A stretch of 17,762 nucleotides of DNA from positions 1 through 17,762 of the forward strand of contig JAICQW010000016.1 in NCBI GenBank assembly GCA_025937665.1, read 5' to 3'. The notes beneath the pieces were generated by a model. That model was not told where the DNA came from and searched no databases. It saw only the letters and a list, made by a program, of their open reading frames with translations. The stretch is from Nitrososphaeraceae archaeon (GTDB lineage Archaea; Thermoproteota; Nitrososphaeria; Nitrososphaerales; Nitrososphaeraceae). Below are positions 1-7,042 of this stretch, piece by piece; position 1 is the stretch's first letter; every line of letters starts with the position of its first letter. Position numbers and translations under genes: made by a program.

Positions 1-38
1 ATTGTTTTTGTCAATTCTTGGTTGGTGGAATTTCCTAT

Positions 39-782
39 ATGTTTAGTCCAATCCTATCTTTATTCTCTTTTTTGACAATCATTCCAGCGTCAAAGGAGTC
101 TGTTTTTGATCTAAATATCATTGCAAAGAACATGCATTACTTTCCACTCTGTGGTGGAATAATTGGTCTAATTGTAGGACTAGTTTCGCTATTCTCCTCT
201 ACTTTTTTGCCACAATATTTCTCTAGTTTTATAGTATTGGTAACGTTTGTTATTATTACAGGTGTACATCATATTGATGCATTAGCTGATTTTGCTGATG
301 GAATTATGAAAAAGGGTGATAGAGAGTCCAAACGAAAAGCGATGTCTGACCCATATGTGGGCTCTGCTGGAACTACTGCACTTGTTATTAATTTTATAGG
401 TTTGTACATCGCACTATTCAACTTTGAATCACCCATCAAGTTATTCTACGCGATAATTGTTGCAGAGATAATGTCCAAATATGTTATGGTAATGCAAGCA
501 TCTATTGGAACTTCTGCCTGGTCAGGTCTAAGCTCACCATTCACTATTGAGATGAAAAAACGAACCAAAATAACTATATCAATCATAATAACTGTAGTGT
601 TAATATTCATCATACAAGGAATAATGGGGTTACTAACCCTAGGTATTGTAGTAATCACAGGTTTAATTATTTGCATCATCTCTTACAAGAATTTTGGGGG
701 GGTAAGTGGTGATGTCTTCGGTGCTTCCAATGAAATTTCGCGCTTGTCATCGTTACTAATATTATCCATCTTTACTTTGTGA
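39..782 (+). CDS. cobS: CobS, adenosylcobinamide-GDP ribazoletransferase
   Basis: This membrane enzyme joins adenosylcobinamide-GDP to alpha-ribazole (or its phosphate) in the last steps of cobalamin (B12) nucleotide-loop assembly. The protein of about 247 residues is very hydrophobic, with several membrane segments. It carries the CobS signature HHIDALADFADGIM followed by a conserved DPYVGSAGT-like stretch, and it ends near the GGVSGDVFGASNE motif typical of the family. The length is normal. I prefer the ATG at 39, because MFSPILSLFSFLTIIP matches the usual CobS N-terminus and a GGTGGA sits just upstream. A TTG at 18 is also possible, and the frame stays open to the window edge. The next gene, cobY, starts one base after the stop, so the two are probably cotranscribed and catalyse adjacent steps. 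Confidence 0.93.
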   Translation: MFSPILSLFSFLTIIPASKESVFDLNIIAKNMHYFPLCGGIIGLIVGLVSLFSSTFLPQYFSSFIVLVTFVIITGVHHIDALADFADGIMKKGDRESKRKAMSDPYVGSAGTTALVINFIGLYIALFNFESPIKLFYAIIVAEIMSKYVMVMQASIGTSAWSGLSSPFTIEMKKRTKITISIIITVVLIFIIQGIMGLLTLGIVVITGLIICIISYKNFGGVSGDVFGASNEISRLSSLLILSIFTL

Positions 783-783
783 G

Positions 784-1422
784 ATGACAAGAGAAATGTA
801 TGCATTAATTATGTGCGGTGGTAAGGGAGAAAGAATAAAAGACTTTTGTCGAGACAAAACGATGCTAGAATTTAAGGATAGACCGTTGATTGACCACATT
901 ATCCTTTCACTGAAAAAATCTGAACAATTCGTTAAAATATTCGCAGCCGCAAGTCATAATAGTAAAGCTACAATAAACTTCTTGAAAAACCATGATTATT
1001 TTCGTAGAGGTCTCCTTGAGGTAATAGAGACTACGGGTATTGATTATTCCACTGATCTTATTTCTGCTTTAGAAAAATTGACACCAGCCATAGTATTTGT
1101 AATTCCCGCAGATATGCCACTAATCACACCCGATATAATTAGGAAAATTATTTCTACCTGGGATGGGGACAAATCATCAATCTCAATTGTAATGGATAAG
1201 GAATTCATAGTGAAATTGGGTTTGTTACCCACCATATTACTAAAGCTAGATGACAAAGAATGCTATCATTCTGGAGTAAGCATTTTTGATTCATCCAAAG
1301 TACAAGCAGGAAAAATAGTAAAAGAACATTACATAACGTTGAATGACGAAAAGCTCGCCTTCAACGTAAATACGAAAAAGGATTACTTTATGTTAAAGTC
1401 TAAACTTAATCGAGCGTTGTAA
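784..1422 (+). CDS. cobY: CobY-type GTP:adenosylcobinamide-phosphate guanylyltransferase
   Basis: This enzyme activates adenosylcobinamide-phosphate with GTP to make adenosylcobinamide-GDP, the substrate of CobS just upstream. Archaea use this CobY type in place of bacterial CobU. The 212-residue protein opens with a nucleotidyltransferase signature, ALIMCGGKGERIK (residues 7-19), and has a PADMPL motif near residue 112, typical of the MobA-like NTP-transferase fold (binding of GTP and the metal). It starts with ATG one base after the cobS TGA, so translational coupling is likely. Its last 17 bases overlap the 3' end of rps27e on the other strand. The MobA-like fold alone could mean another nucleotidyltransferase; the cobS neighbour decides the call. 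Confidence 0.85.
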   Translation: MTREMYALIMCGGKGERIKDFCRDKTMLEFKDRPLIDHIILSLKKSEQFVKIFAAASHNSKATINFLKNHDYFRRGLLEVIETTGIDYSTDLISALEKLTPAIVFVIPADMPLITPDIIRKIISTWDGDKSSISIVMDKEFIVKLGLLPTILLKLDDKECYHSGVSIFDSSKVQAGKIVKEHYITLNDEKLAFNVNTKKDYFMLKSKLNRAL

Positions 1423-1603
1423 GAATTTCCCCCAAAACATTTGCTCTTCCACCGGTTTTTTTTGCTATTGGGTTCCCACATGATTTACAATTAATATCAC
1501 TTGTTGCATGAGAAAAAATAACTTGTTTTTCTTTGCAACTAGTGCATTGTACAGACAAAAAGTTGCTTTTTGGTTTTGGAATCAAAATATTTTCCCTCTT
1601 CAT
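1406..1603 (-). CDS. rps27e: 30S ribosomal protein S27e
   Basis: Small-subunit ribosomal protein of the archaeal/eukaryotic type. The 65-residue length is normal. It holds a four-cysteine zinc ribbon: C20-x2-C23 and C39-x2-C42, the second in the typical CKSCG context, followed by a GGRA-type motif near the C-terminus. It lies 13 bp downstream of rpl44e on the same strand, a common archaeal pairing, and is probably cotranscribed with it. The 3' end overlaps the end of cobY by 17 bp in convergent orientation. Confidence 0.95.
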   Translation of the reverse strand: MKRENILIPKPKSNFLSVQCTSCKEKQVIFSHATSDINCKSCGNPIAKKTGGRANVLGEILTTLD

Positions 1604-1616
1604 AACACATCACAAT

Positions 1617-1895
1617 CTACGGCTGGATCTCCAGCTTTCGCATTCGCATCCCTTCCTTCATTGTTTTACGTTGACAGGTTTTACAGGTATATCTTAAGGT
1701 TATTTTCTTTGTAGTTTTGGCAGTTCTCTTTAGTTCTGGAAACTTTTGTCCGCCATATCCTTTCTTATCCTCAGCGTGTCTTCTAGCTCCTAAAGCAGTC
1801 TTTCTATCCTTGCCTTTCTTGTAGATGGCGACTGATTGAGTTGTATGTTTCTTGCATTTTGGGCAGAATTTTTTCAGCTCTTTCTGCATTTTCAT
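1617..1895 (-). CDS. rpl44e: 50S ribosomal protein L44e
   Basis: Large-subunit ribosomal protein of the archaeal/eukaryotic type (eL42 family), located near the E site in known ribosome structures. It is 92 residues long and very basic. Zinc-binding cysteines are C11-x2-C14 and C71-x2-C74, and the family-typical GYGGQKFP stretch lies at 46-53. The first ATG (1895) gives MKMQKELKKF; an internal ATG at 1889 would give MQKELKKF and cannot be excluded. It is first in a two-gene transcript with rps27e. A TATA-like element on the minus strand at 1919-1927 is well placed for a leaderless transcript. Confidence 0.95.
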   Translation of the reverse strand: MKMQKELKKFCPKCKKHTTQSVAIYKKGKDRKTALGARRHAEDKKGYGGQKFPELKRTAKTTKKITLRYTCKTCQRKTMKEGMRMRKLEIQP

Positions 1896-1918
1896 ATTTT
1901 GAAATAGCCACCTGTGGG

Positions 1919-1927
1919 TAATTTAAG
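1919..1927 (-). promoter_or_regulatory. Probable TATA box of rpl44e-rps27e
   Basis: Read on the minus strand this is CTTAAATTA. It lies 24-32 bp ahead of the rpl44e ATG, the spacing expected if transcription starts at or very near the start codon. No strong ribosome binding site is visible in the short gap. The call is inferred from sequence and position only. Confidence 0.4.
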
Positions 1928-2070
1928 GGCAGCGAACAGCCAAGTGTGTGTCTCGTCTTTAGAATCGGGATAGAACTGAGAGATATCGATTTTGCATTTT
2001 AGAGAATCTTAGCTGAACCATATTCCTTGAGAAAATCTAATATAGTGATTAATTTATTACCACATTAATA

Positions 2071-2202
2071 ATGTTCGAAAGCATAATTCAACAAATAGTA
2101 CCGGCGACTACTGAAAGCTTCGGAGTATGGATACCACTTGCATTTGGTTTGGCTGTTGGTCTAGCTTATGCAATAGCCTCCGCAGTACGAAAGGCAAAGT
2201 AG
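2071..2202 (+). CDS. Small single-pass membrane protein, 43 aa
   Basis: An ATG-to-TAG frame encodes 43 residues: a soluble N-terminus (MFESIIQQIVPATTESFG), one hydrophobic helix of about 20 residues rich in Gly and Ala (from VWIPLAFGL through IASAV) and a short basic end, RKAK. This fits a tail-anchored or single-span microprotein with its positive end in the cytoplasm. Small-xxx-small spacing in the helix would suit helix-helix packing. A TATA-like CTAATATAG at 2037-2045 is about 30 bp ahead of the ATG, and a T-rich stretch follows the stop. It lies between the divergent rpl44e and the thioesterase gene. I do not recognise the family. The amino-acid order looks protein-like rather than random, but coding status is inferred. 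Confidence 0.6.
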   Translation: MFESIIQQIVPATTESFGVWIPLAFGLAVGLAYAIASAVRKAK

Positions 2203-2214
2203 TATCGCGCCGAA

Positions 2215-2232
2215 CTTTTTTCTTTTTATTCT
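2215..2232 (+). terminator. T-rich stretch, possible archaeal terminator
   Basis: A run dominated by T follows the 43-aa gene by 13 bp. Archaeal termination often occurs at such U-rich tracts without a hairpin. It also lies just upstream of the thioesterase, so it could separate the two transcripts. Confidence 0.3.
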
Positions 2233-2258
2233 AATCTATAAAAAATGGTCTTTTTAAC

Positions 2259-2672
2259 ATGATTAAGAAAGTTATGATAGGTGCTACAAAGGAAAGAGAG
2301 ATTGATGTAAGTGCAGGACAGACTACAAGCTTCCTATGGGAAGGAGAAAATGTGTTTTCTACTCCATCAATGATTTCAGAGATGGAAGAGACATGTAGAT
2401 TATTGTTAAAGGATGAATTTTTGCAGGACCCAGAATGGGATTCGGTAGGAACTCTAGTTAATGTTAGGCACCTGAAGGCAACTCCAGTTGGAACACAGGT
2501 AAAGCTAAAAGCTAAGGTAATTAATGTGGTTGATAGACGGATTACATTTGAAGTAGAAGCGACGGACAGGCTTGAAAAAATTGGTGATGGATTACATGAG
2601 CGGGCAATTATTAACGTTCCAGAATTTAGAGAGAGATTCAACAAGAAAATAAAAAAATTAGAGAATTTCTAA
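2259..2672 (+). CDS. FlK-like hotdog-fold thioesterase
   Basis: A 137-residue protein of the fluoroacetyl-CoA-thioesterase-like hotdog family; the real substrate is probably some acyl-CoA. Family-typical stretches are VFSTPSMISEMEE (32-44), SVGTLVNVRHLKATPVG (62-78) and IGDGLHERAIINV near the C-terminus. By alignment with the Streptomyces FlK catalytic set (Thr, Glu, His), T35, E43 and H71 are the likely catalytic residues, and R118 in the HER motif matches a conserved Arg. Thr-Glu spacing (8) is identical to FlK and Glu-His is two residues longer. Proteins of this type detoxify or recycle CoA thioesters. Nothing in the neighbourhood fixes the substrate, and specificity for fluoroacetate is unlikely. 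It stands alone between the microprotein and the respiratory cluster. Confidence 0.85.
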   Translation: MIKKVMIGATKEREIDVSAGQTTSFLWEGENVFSTPSMISEMEETCRLLLKDEFLQDPEWDSVGTLVNVRHLKATPVGTQVKLKAKVINVVDRRITFEVEATDRLEKIGDGLHERAIINVPEFRERFNKKIKKLENF

Positions 2673-2769
2673 ACTAGTAAAATTATTGCAGTTTAATTTG
2701 ATGCGAATGTGAAAGTAGTATTGAATAGTTGACTTTAAGAAGTAAGAAATAATTTATAGTGAATAAAAG

Positions 2770-2777
2770 TTTATATG
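2770..2777 (+). promoter_or_regulatory. TATA box of the Rieske-cytochrome b operon
   Basis: TTTATATG lies about 26-33 bp ahead of the Rieske ATG at 2803 in an otherwise gene-free 130-bp gap. That position predicts a transcript with almost no 5' leader. Confidence 0.5.
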
Positions 2778-2802
2778 ATATATTTCGAGTCTGTAGGTTT
2801 GT

Positions 2803-3414
2803 ATGGCTCAGCGGCCTTCTCCGAAAAGTGGAGGTAAAGTCTCAAGACGTGATTTTATGAAACTAATGGCTGCTGCAGGTACGGTTATGACTTTTGCGGT
2901 TTTTGCAGATTGGGGTAAATTTCTTCCACCTCCTAAACAACAAACAGGAGAAAGACAAATGGTGGAGCTCCCTGATGGCTCCCAGGCTAATGTTAATTCT
3001 TTTCCAGTTAATCATGCAGAAGCTGTCATTTTTCCTAAATCTGATGATCCGGTGTTGAACAAGGAGGCTTTTCGAACGTGGCAATTCATTCGATTACCTG
3101 AAGAACTTGGTGGAAAGAAGAACGACGCATCTGCTTTTAGAATGTATAGTATGGTTTGCCTTCATCTTTGGTGTCTATGGAAATACTGGCCACAAGATGG
3201 CAGAAAAAGAGGAGAATGTCCATGCCATGGTAGCTTGTATGATCCTCTTACTGGTAAGGCATTTGCAGGTCCAGCATCTTTGCAGGCTCCGCCTTCTAAC
3301 GTGCTTCCAAGTTTAGATTTAGAGATTACTTCCGATGGTAACGTATGGATTAAACCTCCGAACTGGAGTCCTAATGGTAATGGGGTAGTGGGATTTGGGC
3401 GTTTCCTTACATAG
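2803..3414 (+). CDS. Rieske iron-sulfur protein of a cytochrome bc-type complex
   Basis: Electron-transfer subunit of the quinol:acceptor oxidoreductase (complex III-like). It takes electrons from quinol at the cytochrome b Qo site and passes them to a soluble carrier outside the membrane. The 203-residue protein has a twin-arginine motif SRRDFMK (14-20) followed by a hydrophobic segment, so it is probably exported folded by Tat and kept as a membrane anchor. The 2Fe-2S ligands are C119/H121 and C139/H142, with C124 and C141 as the usual disulfide pair. Box 1 reads CLHLWC where most families have CTHLGC, and box 2 is a standard CPCHGS. Its end overlaps the cytochrome b start by 20 bp, so the two are one operon. 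Confidence 0.95.
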   Translation: MAQRPSPKSGGKVSRRDFMKLMAAAGTVMTFAVFADWGKFLPPPKQQTGERQMVELPDGSQANVNSFPVNHAEAVIFPKSDDPVLNKEAFRTWQFIRLPEELGGKKNDASAFRMYSMVCLHLWCLWKYWPQDGRKRGECPCHGSLYDPLTGKAFAGPASLQAPPSNVLPSLDLEITSDGNVWIKPPNWSPNGNGVVGFGRFLT

Positions 3415-5047
3415 AGAGAACAGTTTAACTCGATTTTTGAGATGGACTTACGCTGGAGTAGACCGTACCATCTTTATGGCTCTCAAATTTACATTTCCAA
3501 GTAGATTTGTTAGCCCACTAGGATTTTTAGGGATGCTAACATTCGTAATTTTCATTATTCTAGGAATTACGGGAGCATTACTCATGCTTTACTATGAACC
3601 GGCTCTCGATAGGGCATGGGACAGTGTCAAAAACATTAATGATACTATTCCATATGGATTTCATCTCAGAAACATTCACTATCATGCATCAAATGCAATG
3701 GTCATGGTCGCCTTACTGCATATGTACTACCAGTATTTTAGCGGTAGATATAAAATCAGAAACGAAATACTCTGGGTCACCGGGATTATCCTAGGCGTAC
3801 TTACAATTTTAGAAGCCTTTACTGGATATGATATAATATTCAGTGAAAGAGCTGAACTGGCTATTTCGATTGCTGCTTCACTTACTAATTCAATTCCCAT
3901 ATTGGGACCACAGATGACAGAAGCTTTCTTTGGAGGGGGATTCCATGACTTTGTACTTAGGTTCTATGCATTTCATGTATTCTTGTTGCCTATAGCAATG
4001 TTGGGACTTATGGTAGTACACTTCCCTCGATTCCTAGTTTTTGATATTCCAATGGTGATGGCAATAACGGGAGCAATTATGCTAACTGGAGGAGTATTTC
4101 CAGTAGATATGGGACTGAAATTCGATCCGAATGTTCCACCTGGTATTACTGTCCCTGAGTGGTATCTGACCGGACTTTACGCATTCCTACGAAGCGCGTA
4201 TGATAAATTTACAACGGGTGTGGCTTGGCCAGGTTTGTTCATTTTTGCTCTGCTTATAGTACCATTTATCGATAGATACAAGAAATTCTCTTGGAAGGAT
4301 AGACCCATTATCACGGCAGTAGGAATTACAAGTCTAGCACAGATAATAGTAACAACTTATTGGGGATTCTACATAGATCCTGATAGAACCAAGTCGTTAC
4401 TAGAAAGGCTCGTTATTGATCCAGTCTTCCTATATCTTGTAATGATTTTACTCGTACCATTGTCATTCGGTTTCACTTACATGATGATAAAATTGGCAAG
4501 GAATGCAGAAGCTAACGCAAAGGTCCAACCAAAGAAACCGACAACCAAAAGCTCGATAAATTTAACGGAAAAATGGATATATGGCATCTTTATTGCTCTG
4601 CTCGCATTCCAAGTTTATCTCAATATCGCTGCATACTACGCAGTTCTTAGTGGAATGAAGAACTACTCTCTATTTATTATTGGTATAATGATGCTTGTGT
4701 TTGCAGGAATGTTTCATATATTCAGACATGGAAAATCCATGCAAAAGGCACCGCCTCCAAAGCCTACGCTACCTCCAATGCCTGCTAAAGCAAAGCCCCC
4801 TTCCTTGACGAAAACAGGGACACAAGAGGCTCCTCAAATCGCAGCCGGTACGAAGGAACTTGAGAATTCTATCGCTAAAGAAAATACAGTGGCACCATCT
4901 GCAAAGGGGAGCACACCATCAGCATCATCCGGAACTTCAGCATCAACGTCATCAACATCAGCATCGCCATCAGTTCAATCTACCACTAAAACTGAATCAA
5001 CTGGTACACAAAGCGAACAAAAAATAATTGCCGATAAAAAAGAATAA
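3395..5047 (+). CDS. Cytochrome b of a bc-type complex, with long low-complexity C-terminal tail
   Basis: Membrane subunit that binds two b hemes and both quinone sites, partner of the Rieske protein just upstream. It combines the cytochrome b6-like N-terminal part and the subunit-IV-like part in one chain of 550 residues. Likely heme ligands are H95/H109 in helix B and H194/H209 in helix D; the 15-residue step in helix D resembles cytochrome b6 rather than mitochondrial cytochrome b. The Qo motif PEWY is at 254-257. About 104 residues (447-550) follow the last membrane helix: first a Pro/Lys-rich part, then a Ser/Thr/Ala-rich part. TTG at 3395 is the first possible start, since an in-frame stop lies at 3386-3388. 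A later TTG (3437) or ATG (3476) would lose conserved N-terminal sequence. Confidence 0.93.
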   Translation: MGVSLHRENSLTRFLRWTYAGVDRTIFMALKFTFPSRFVSPLGFLGMLTFVIFIILGITGALLMLYYEPALDRAWDSVKNINDTIPYGFHLRNIHYHASNAMVMVALLHMYYQYFSGRYKIRNEILWVTGIILGVLTILEAFTGYDIIFSERAELAISIAASLTNSIPILGPQMTEAFFGGGFHDFVLRFYAFHVFLLPIAMLGLMVVHFPRFLVFDIPMVMAITGAIMLTGGVFPVDMGLKFDPNVPPGITVPEWYLTGLYAFLRSAYDKFTTGVAWPGLFIFALLIVPFIDRYKKFSWKDRPIITAVGITSLAQIIVTTYWGFYIDPDRTKSLLERLVIDPVFLYLVMILLVPLSFGFTYMMIKLARNAEANAKVQPKKPTTKSSINLTEKWIYGIFIALLAFQVYLNIAAYYAVLSGMKNYSLFIIGIMMLVFAGMFHIFRHGKSMQKAPPPKPTLPPMPAKAKPPSLTKTGTQEAPQIAAGTKELENSIAKENTVAPSAKGSTPSASSGTSASTSSTSASPSVQSTTKTESTGTQSEQKIIADKKE

Positions 5048-5138
5048 CATGTCACTGACCTCGTATATGCAAATCTGCGATGTTGCTGATAATCCAAGTT
5101 TCAACAAACACAATCTCCAAAGGGTGACTAATCTTAAT

Positions 5139-5150
5139 ATTATATATATT
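5139..5150 (+). promoter_or_regulatory. TATA box of the cupredoxin gene
   Basis: An alternating T/A tract, ATTATATATATT-like, is centred about 29 bp ahead of the cupredoxin ATG at 5174. It suggests a separate promoter, so the copper protein can be made independently of the Rieske-cytochrome b operon. Confidence 0.5.
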
Positions 5151-5173
5151 CGTCAAATTAAAGCAGATGACAA

Positions 5174-5635
5174 ATGAATAATCACGCTGCAGGAATTAGT
5201 ATCATTGCTTTTATTATTACTGTAACGGCGAGTATGAGTTATTATCAATTTGTATATACCAAGGAAGCAAATGCAAAACCACAATTACCAGAGGAGGTTT
5301 TGAATCCACCCGAACCCACAAAAGTGTCTATTTTGGAAGGGTCAGCTCTACCCTCACAGCAGAAGAATTTTGACCCCAAGGAAATAAGGGGAACATTGGG
5401 CATTAGCAATAAAATAATTTGGACAAACGTAGACACAACGGCGCATACTGTTACTAGTGATGCCCAATATGACGATCAAATAAGTGGCCTGTTTAATTCC
5501 GTAGAAAGTACGGGTTTAATACTCCCACAAAATACCTTTGAATTCACGTTTACTAAGGATGGAGAGTATCCCTATCATTGCGAGCCCCATCCATGGATGA
5601 CAGGCAAGGTAATTATTGTAAAAAGTTTCGCCTAA
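5174..5635 (+). CDS. Membrane-anchored plastocyanin-like type 1 copper protein (cupredoxin)
   Basis: Blue-copper electron carrier, likely acceptor of electrons from the Rieske/cytochrome b complex and donor to a terminal oxidase or other copper enzyme. Residues 7-27 form a hydrophobic N-terminal anchor or signal, followed by a Pro-rich linker and the cupredoxin domain from about residue 68. The four type 1 copper ligands are visible: H91 (TAHTV), C136, H139 and M142 (YHCEPHPWM), with the usual C-x2-H-x2-M loop. Length is 153 residues. The same three-gene grouping (Rieske, cytochrome b, cupredoxin) is known from ammonia-oxidising archaea, where copper proteins replace cytochrome c. Its own TATA box lies upstream, about 126 bp after the cytochrome b stop. 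Confidence 0.92.
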   Translation: MNNHAAGISIIAFIITVTASMSYYQFVYTKEANAKPQLPEEVLNPPEPTKVSILEGSALPSQQKNFDPKEIRGTLGISNKIIWTNVDTTAHTVTSDAQYDDQISGLFNSVESTGLILPQNTFEFTFTKDGEYPYHCEPHPWMTGKVIIVKSFA

Positions 5636-5736
5636 CTTTTTACGATTAATTTCCATGACCCTTTAAGCTTTAAATTTTTGTTCAAGGCCAAGGCCAAAAA
5701 TATAGTAGTTGAACACTTTGAGTATTACACGTTCCT

Positions 5737-6096
5737 TCATGATACTATTTTCAAGAACGCAACATCATCAGCAACTTCCTTATGTTCCTGAATTATTGTA
5801 GCTCTGAATTTGACGTTTGAACTTACTTGGGGAACGTGTTTTGTGATTACTGTGAAATTGATCTCATTTTGATTTTTGAGGTCCTGTCTTAGTATAGGCA
5901 TTCTTGCATACGAATAATTTATTTTTTTATCGTAGAGTTTTATGAAATTAAATATTTCGCTAGTATTTTCTATCTGTGAATTTATTACTATGCTGTCGAA
6001 CCGACCGGAGTAGCTAATTTTTATGACTCCATCGAGTTCTTCATCTGTCTTGACTTCGTTTTTGCCAAAACTAATGGTAATGCCGTTTTCTCCCAT
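5737..6096 (-). CDS. Hypothetical protein, predicted beta-rich, 119 aa
   Basis: I do not recognise a family. The 119-residue product has no signal peptide, no membrane segment and no cysteine. Alternating hydrophobic and polar residues (for example GVIKISYSGRFDSIVINSQI and NVKFRATIIQ) suggest a single beta-sandwich domain, somewhat reminiscent of arrestin-like or Spo0M-like folds, though I see no diagnostic motif. The ATG at 6096 begins MGENGITISF. An AT-rich element near 6120-6130 could be its TATA box. It is convergent with the cupredoxin gene, with about 100 bp between. Residue pattern and length support a real gene. Confidence 0.65.
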   Translation of the reverse strand: MGENGITISFGKNEVKTDEELDGVIKISYSGRFDSIVINSQIENTSEIFNFIKLYDKKINYSYARMPILRQDLKNQNEINFTVITKHVPQVSSNVKFRATIIQEHKEVADDVAFLKIVS

Positions 6097-6325
6097 AACT
6101 GTAGATTGAAGGTGTTCAATTTTAATTATTGTTAACCAAGGGAAGAATAGTAAGAAAAGACTAGGAATTTCTCCAGATTCATTTTGTTTAAGATAAGACC
6201 TTTCAAATTGGCTAGTTTAACTCAGAATTAATATTGATTTGCATTGAATGAAAGGGTTTATCATTCGTATCCGTTAGAGTCCATGCTAGATAGTACTTTA
6301 TTTGTAAGCAAAATGATAAAAAATA

Positions 6326-6841
6326 ATGGAATTATTCATTTTGCGACATGGGGAAGCTGGCGAAAGGTCTTCTTCTCTGGCCGGTGATAAAAAACGCCCA
6401 CTAACGTCATCAGGGAAACTTGAGATTTCTGAAATTGCAAATGCATTAAAAATAATTGGATTAAAGTTTGATCTGGTTATCACAAGTCCACTCAAAAGAG
6501 CATATGACACCGGTACGATAGTATCAGATATCCTCAAGATTGGTAATAAAGTGCAAATATGGAAAGAGTTATCTCCAGAGGGGAAGAAAGCAGAGCTGTA
6601 TCGAAAAATATCAGAACTTAAAGAAGAATACGTGGTACTTATGGTTGGACACCAACCTCTACTTGGTGAAATGACTAATGAAATGATTCATCGGGGCAAA
6701 TCAAGTCCGTGTAATTTACTTCTGAAGAAAGGAGGAATTATTAGAATAAGGTTAAAAACAAGAAGTAGTGTTCCTAAAGGCGAGCTTCGATGGCTAGTGA
6801 CTCCAAGAATACTAAAAAGCATTAGTAAAAAAAGGTCATAA
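6326..6841 (+). CDS. sixA: SixA-like phosphohistidine phosphatase (histidine phosphatase superfamily)
   Basis: A cytoplasmic phosphatase of the histidine-phosphatase superfamily, SixA branch. Members remove phosphate from phosphohistidine in proteins, though the archaeal substrate is unknown. The catalytic RHGEAG motif is at the very N-terminus with H8 as the phospho-acceptor. R58 in TSPLKRAYDT and H109 in MVGHQPLL complete the usual phosphate pocket. At 171 residues it is close to family length, with a basic tail (LKSISKKRS). A TATA-like ACTTTATTTG at 6295-6304 lies about 26 bp ahead of the ATG. It stands alone on its strand, so no partner histidine kinase or phosphotransferase is suggested by context. 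Confidence 0.85.
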   Translation: MELFILRHGEAGERSSSLAGDKKRPLTSSGKLEISEIANALKIIGLKFDLVITSPLKRAYDTGTIVSDILKIGNKVQIWKELSPEGKKAELYRKISELKEEYVVLMVGHQPLLGEMTNEMIHRGKSSPCNLLLKKGGIIRIRLKTRSSVPKGELRWLVTPRILKSISKKRS

Positions 6842-6925
6842 ATGATAGCATGCAAGACTGATAATTCAGTTTAACAAAAGTCAGATACTATTCAATAGAA
6901 ATTGTAGAAATGTCTTTGGTTTTTC

Positions 6926-7042
6926 ATGGGGTTGCCTAGGAATGATTTGTATCAAAATATGAATGTTCTTGCCATGAAAGCAAGAGAGTCAACAAATGCG
7001 TTCATGGATCTCACATCTTTGATAGTCGAAAAGACATTATAA
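6926..7042 (+). CDS. Possible small protein, 38 aa, overlapping the MFS gene end
   Basis: An ATG-to-TAA frame encodes 38 residues beginning MGLPRNDLYQNMNVLAMKA and predicted to be mostly one amphipathic helix. It overlaps the last 32 bases of the opposite-strand MFS gene. No family is recognised and no clear ribosome binding site is visible. It could equally be chance coding potential in a 3' region; the ordered helical pattern is the only argument for it. Confidence 0.25.
   Translation: MGLPRNDLYQNMNVLAMKARESTNAFMDLTSLIVEKTL

Noticed and set aside
2231..2644. A 137-codon minus-strand frame as long as the thioesterase
   Set aside because: Ser/Thr/Leu-rich antisense shadow; the plus strand has clear FlK-family motifs.
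5049..5177. A 42-codon frame between cytochrome b and cupredoxin whose TGA overlaps the cupredoxin ATG
   Set aside because: It contains the cupredoxin TATA box and its translation shows no domain-like or membrane pattern, so it is more likely the gene's promoter region.
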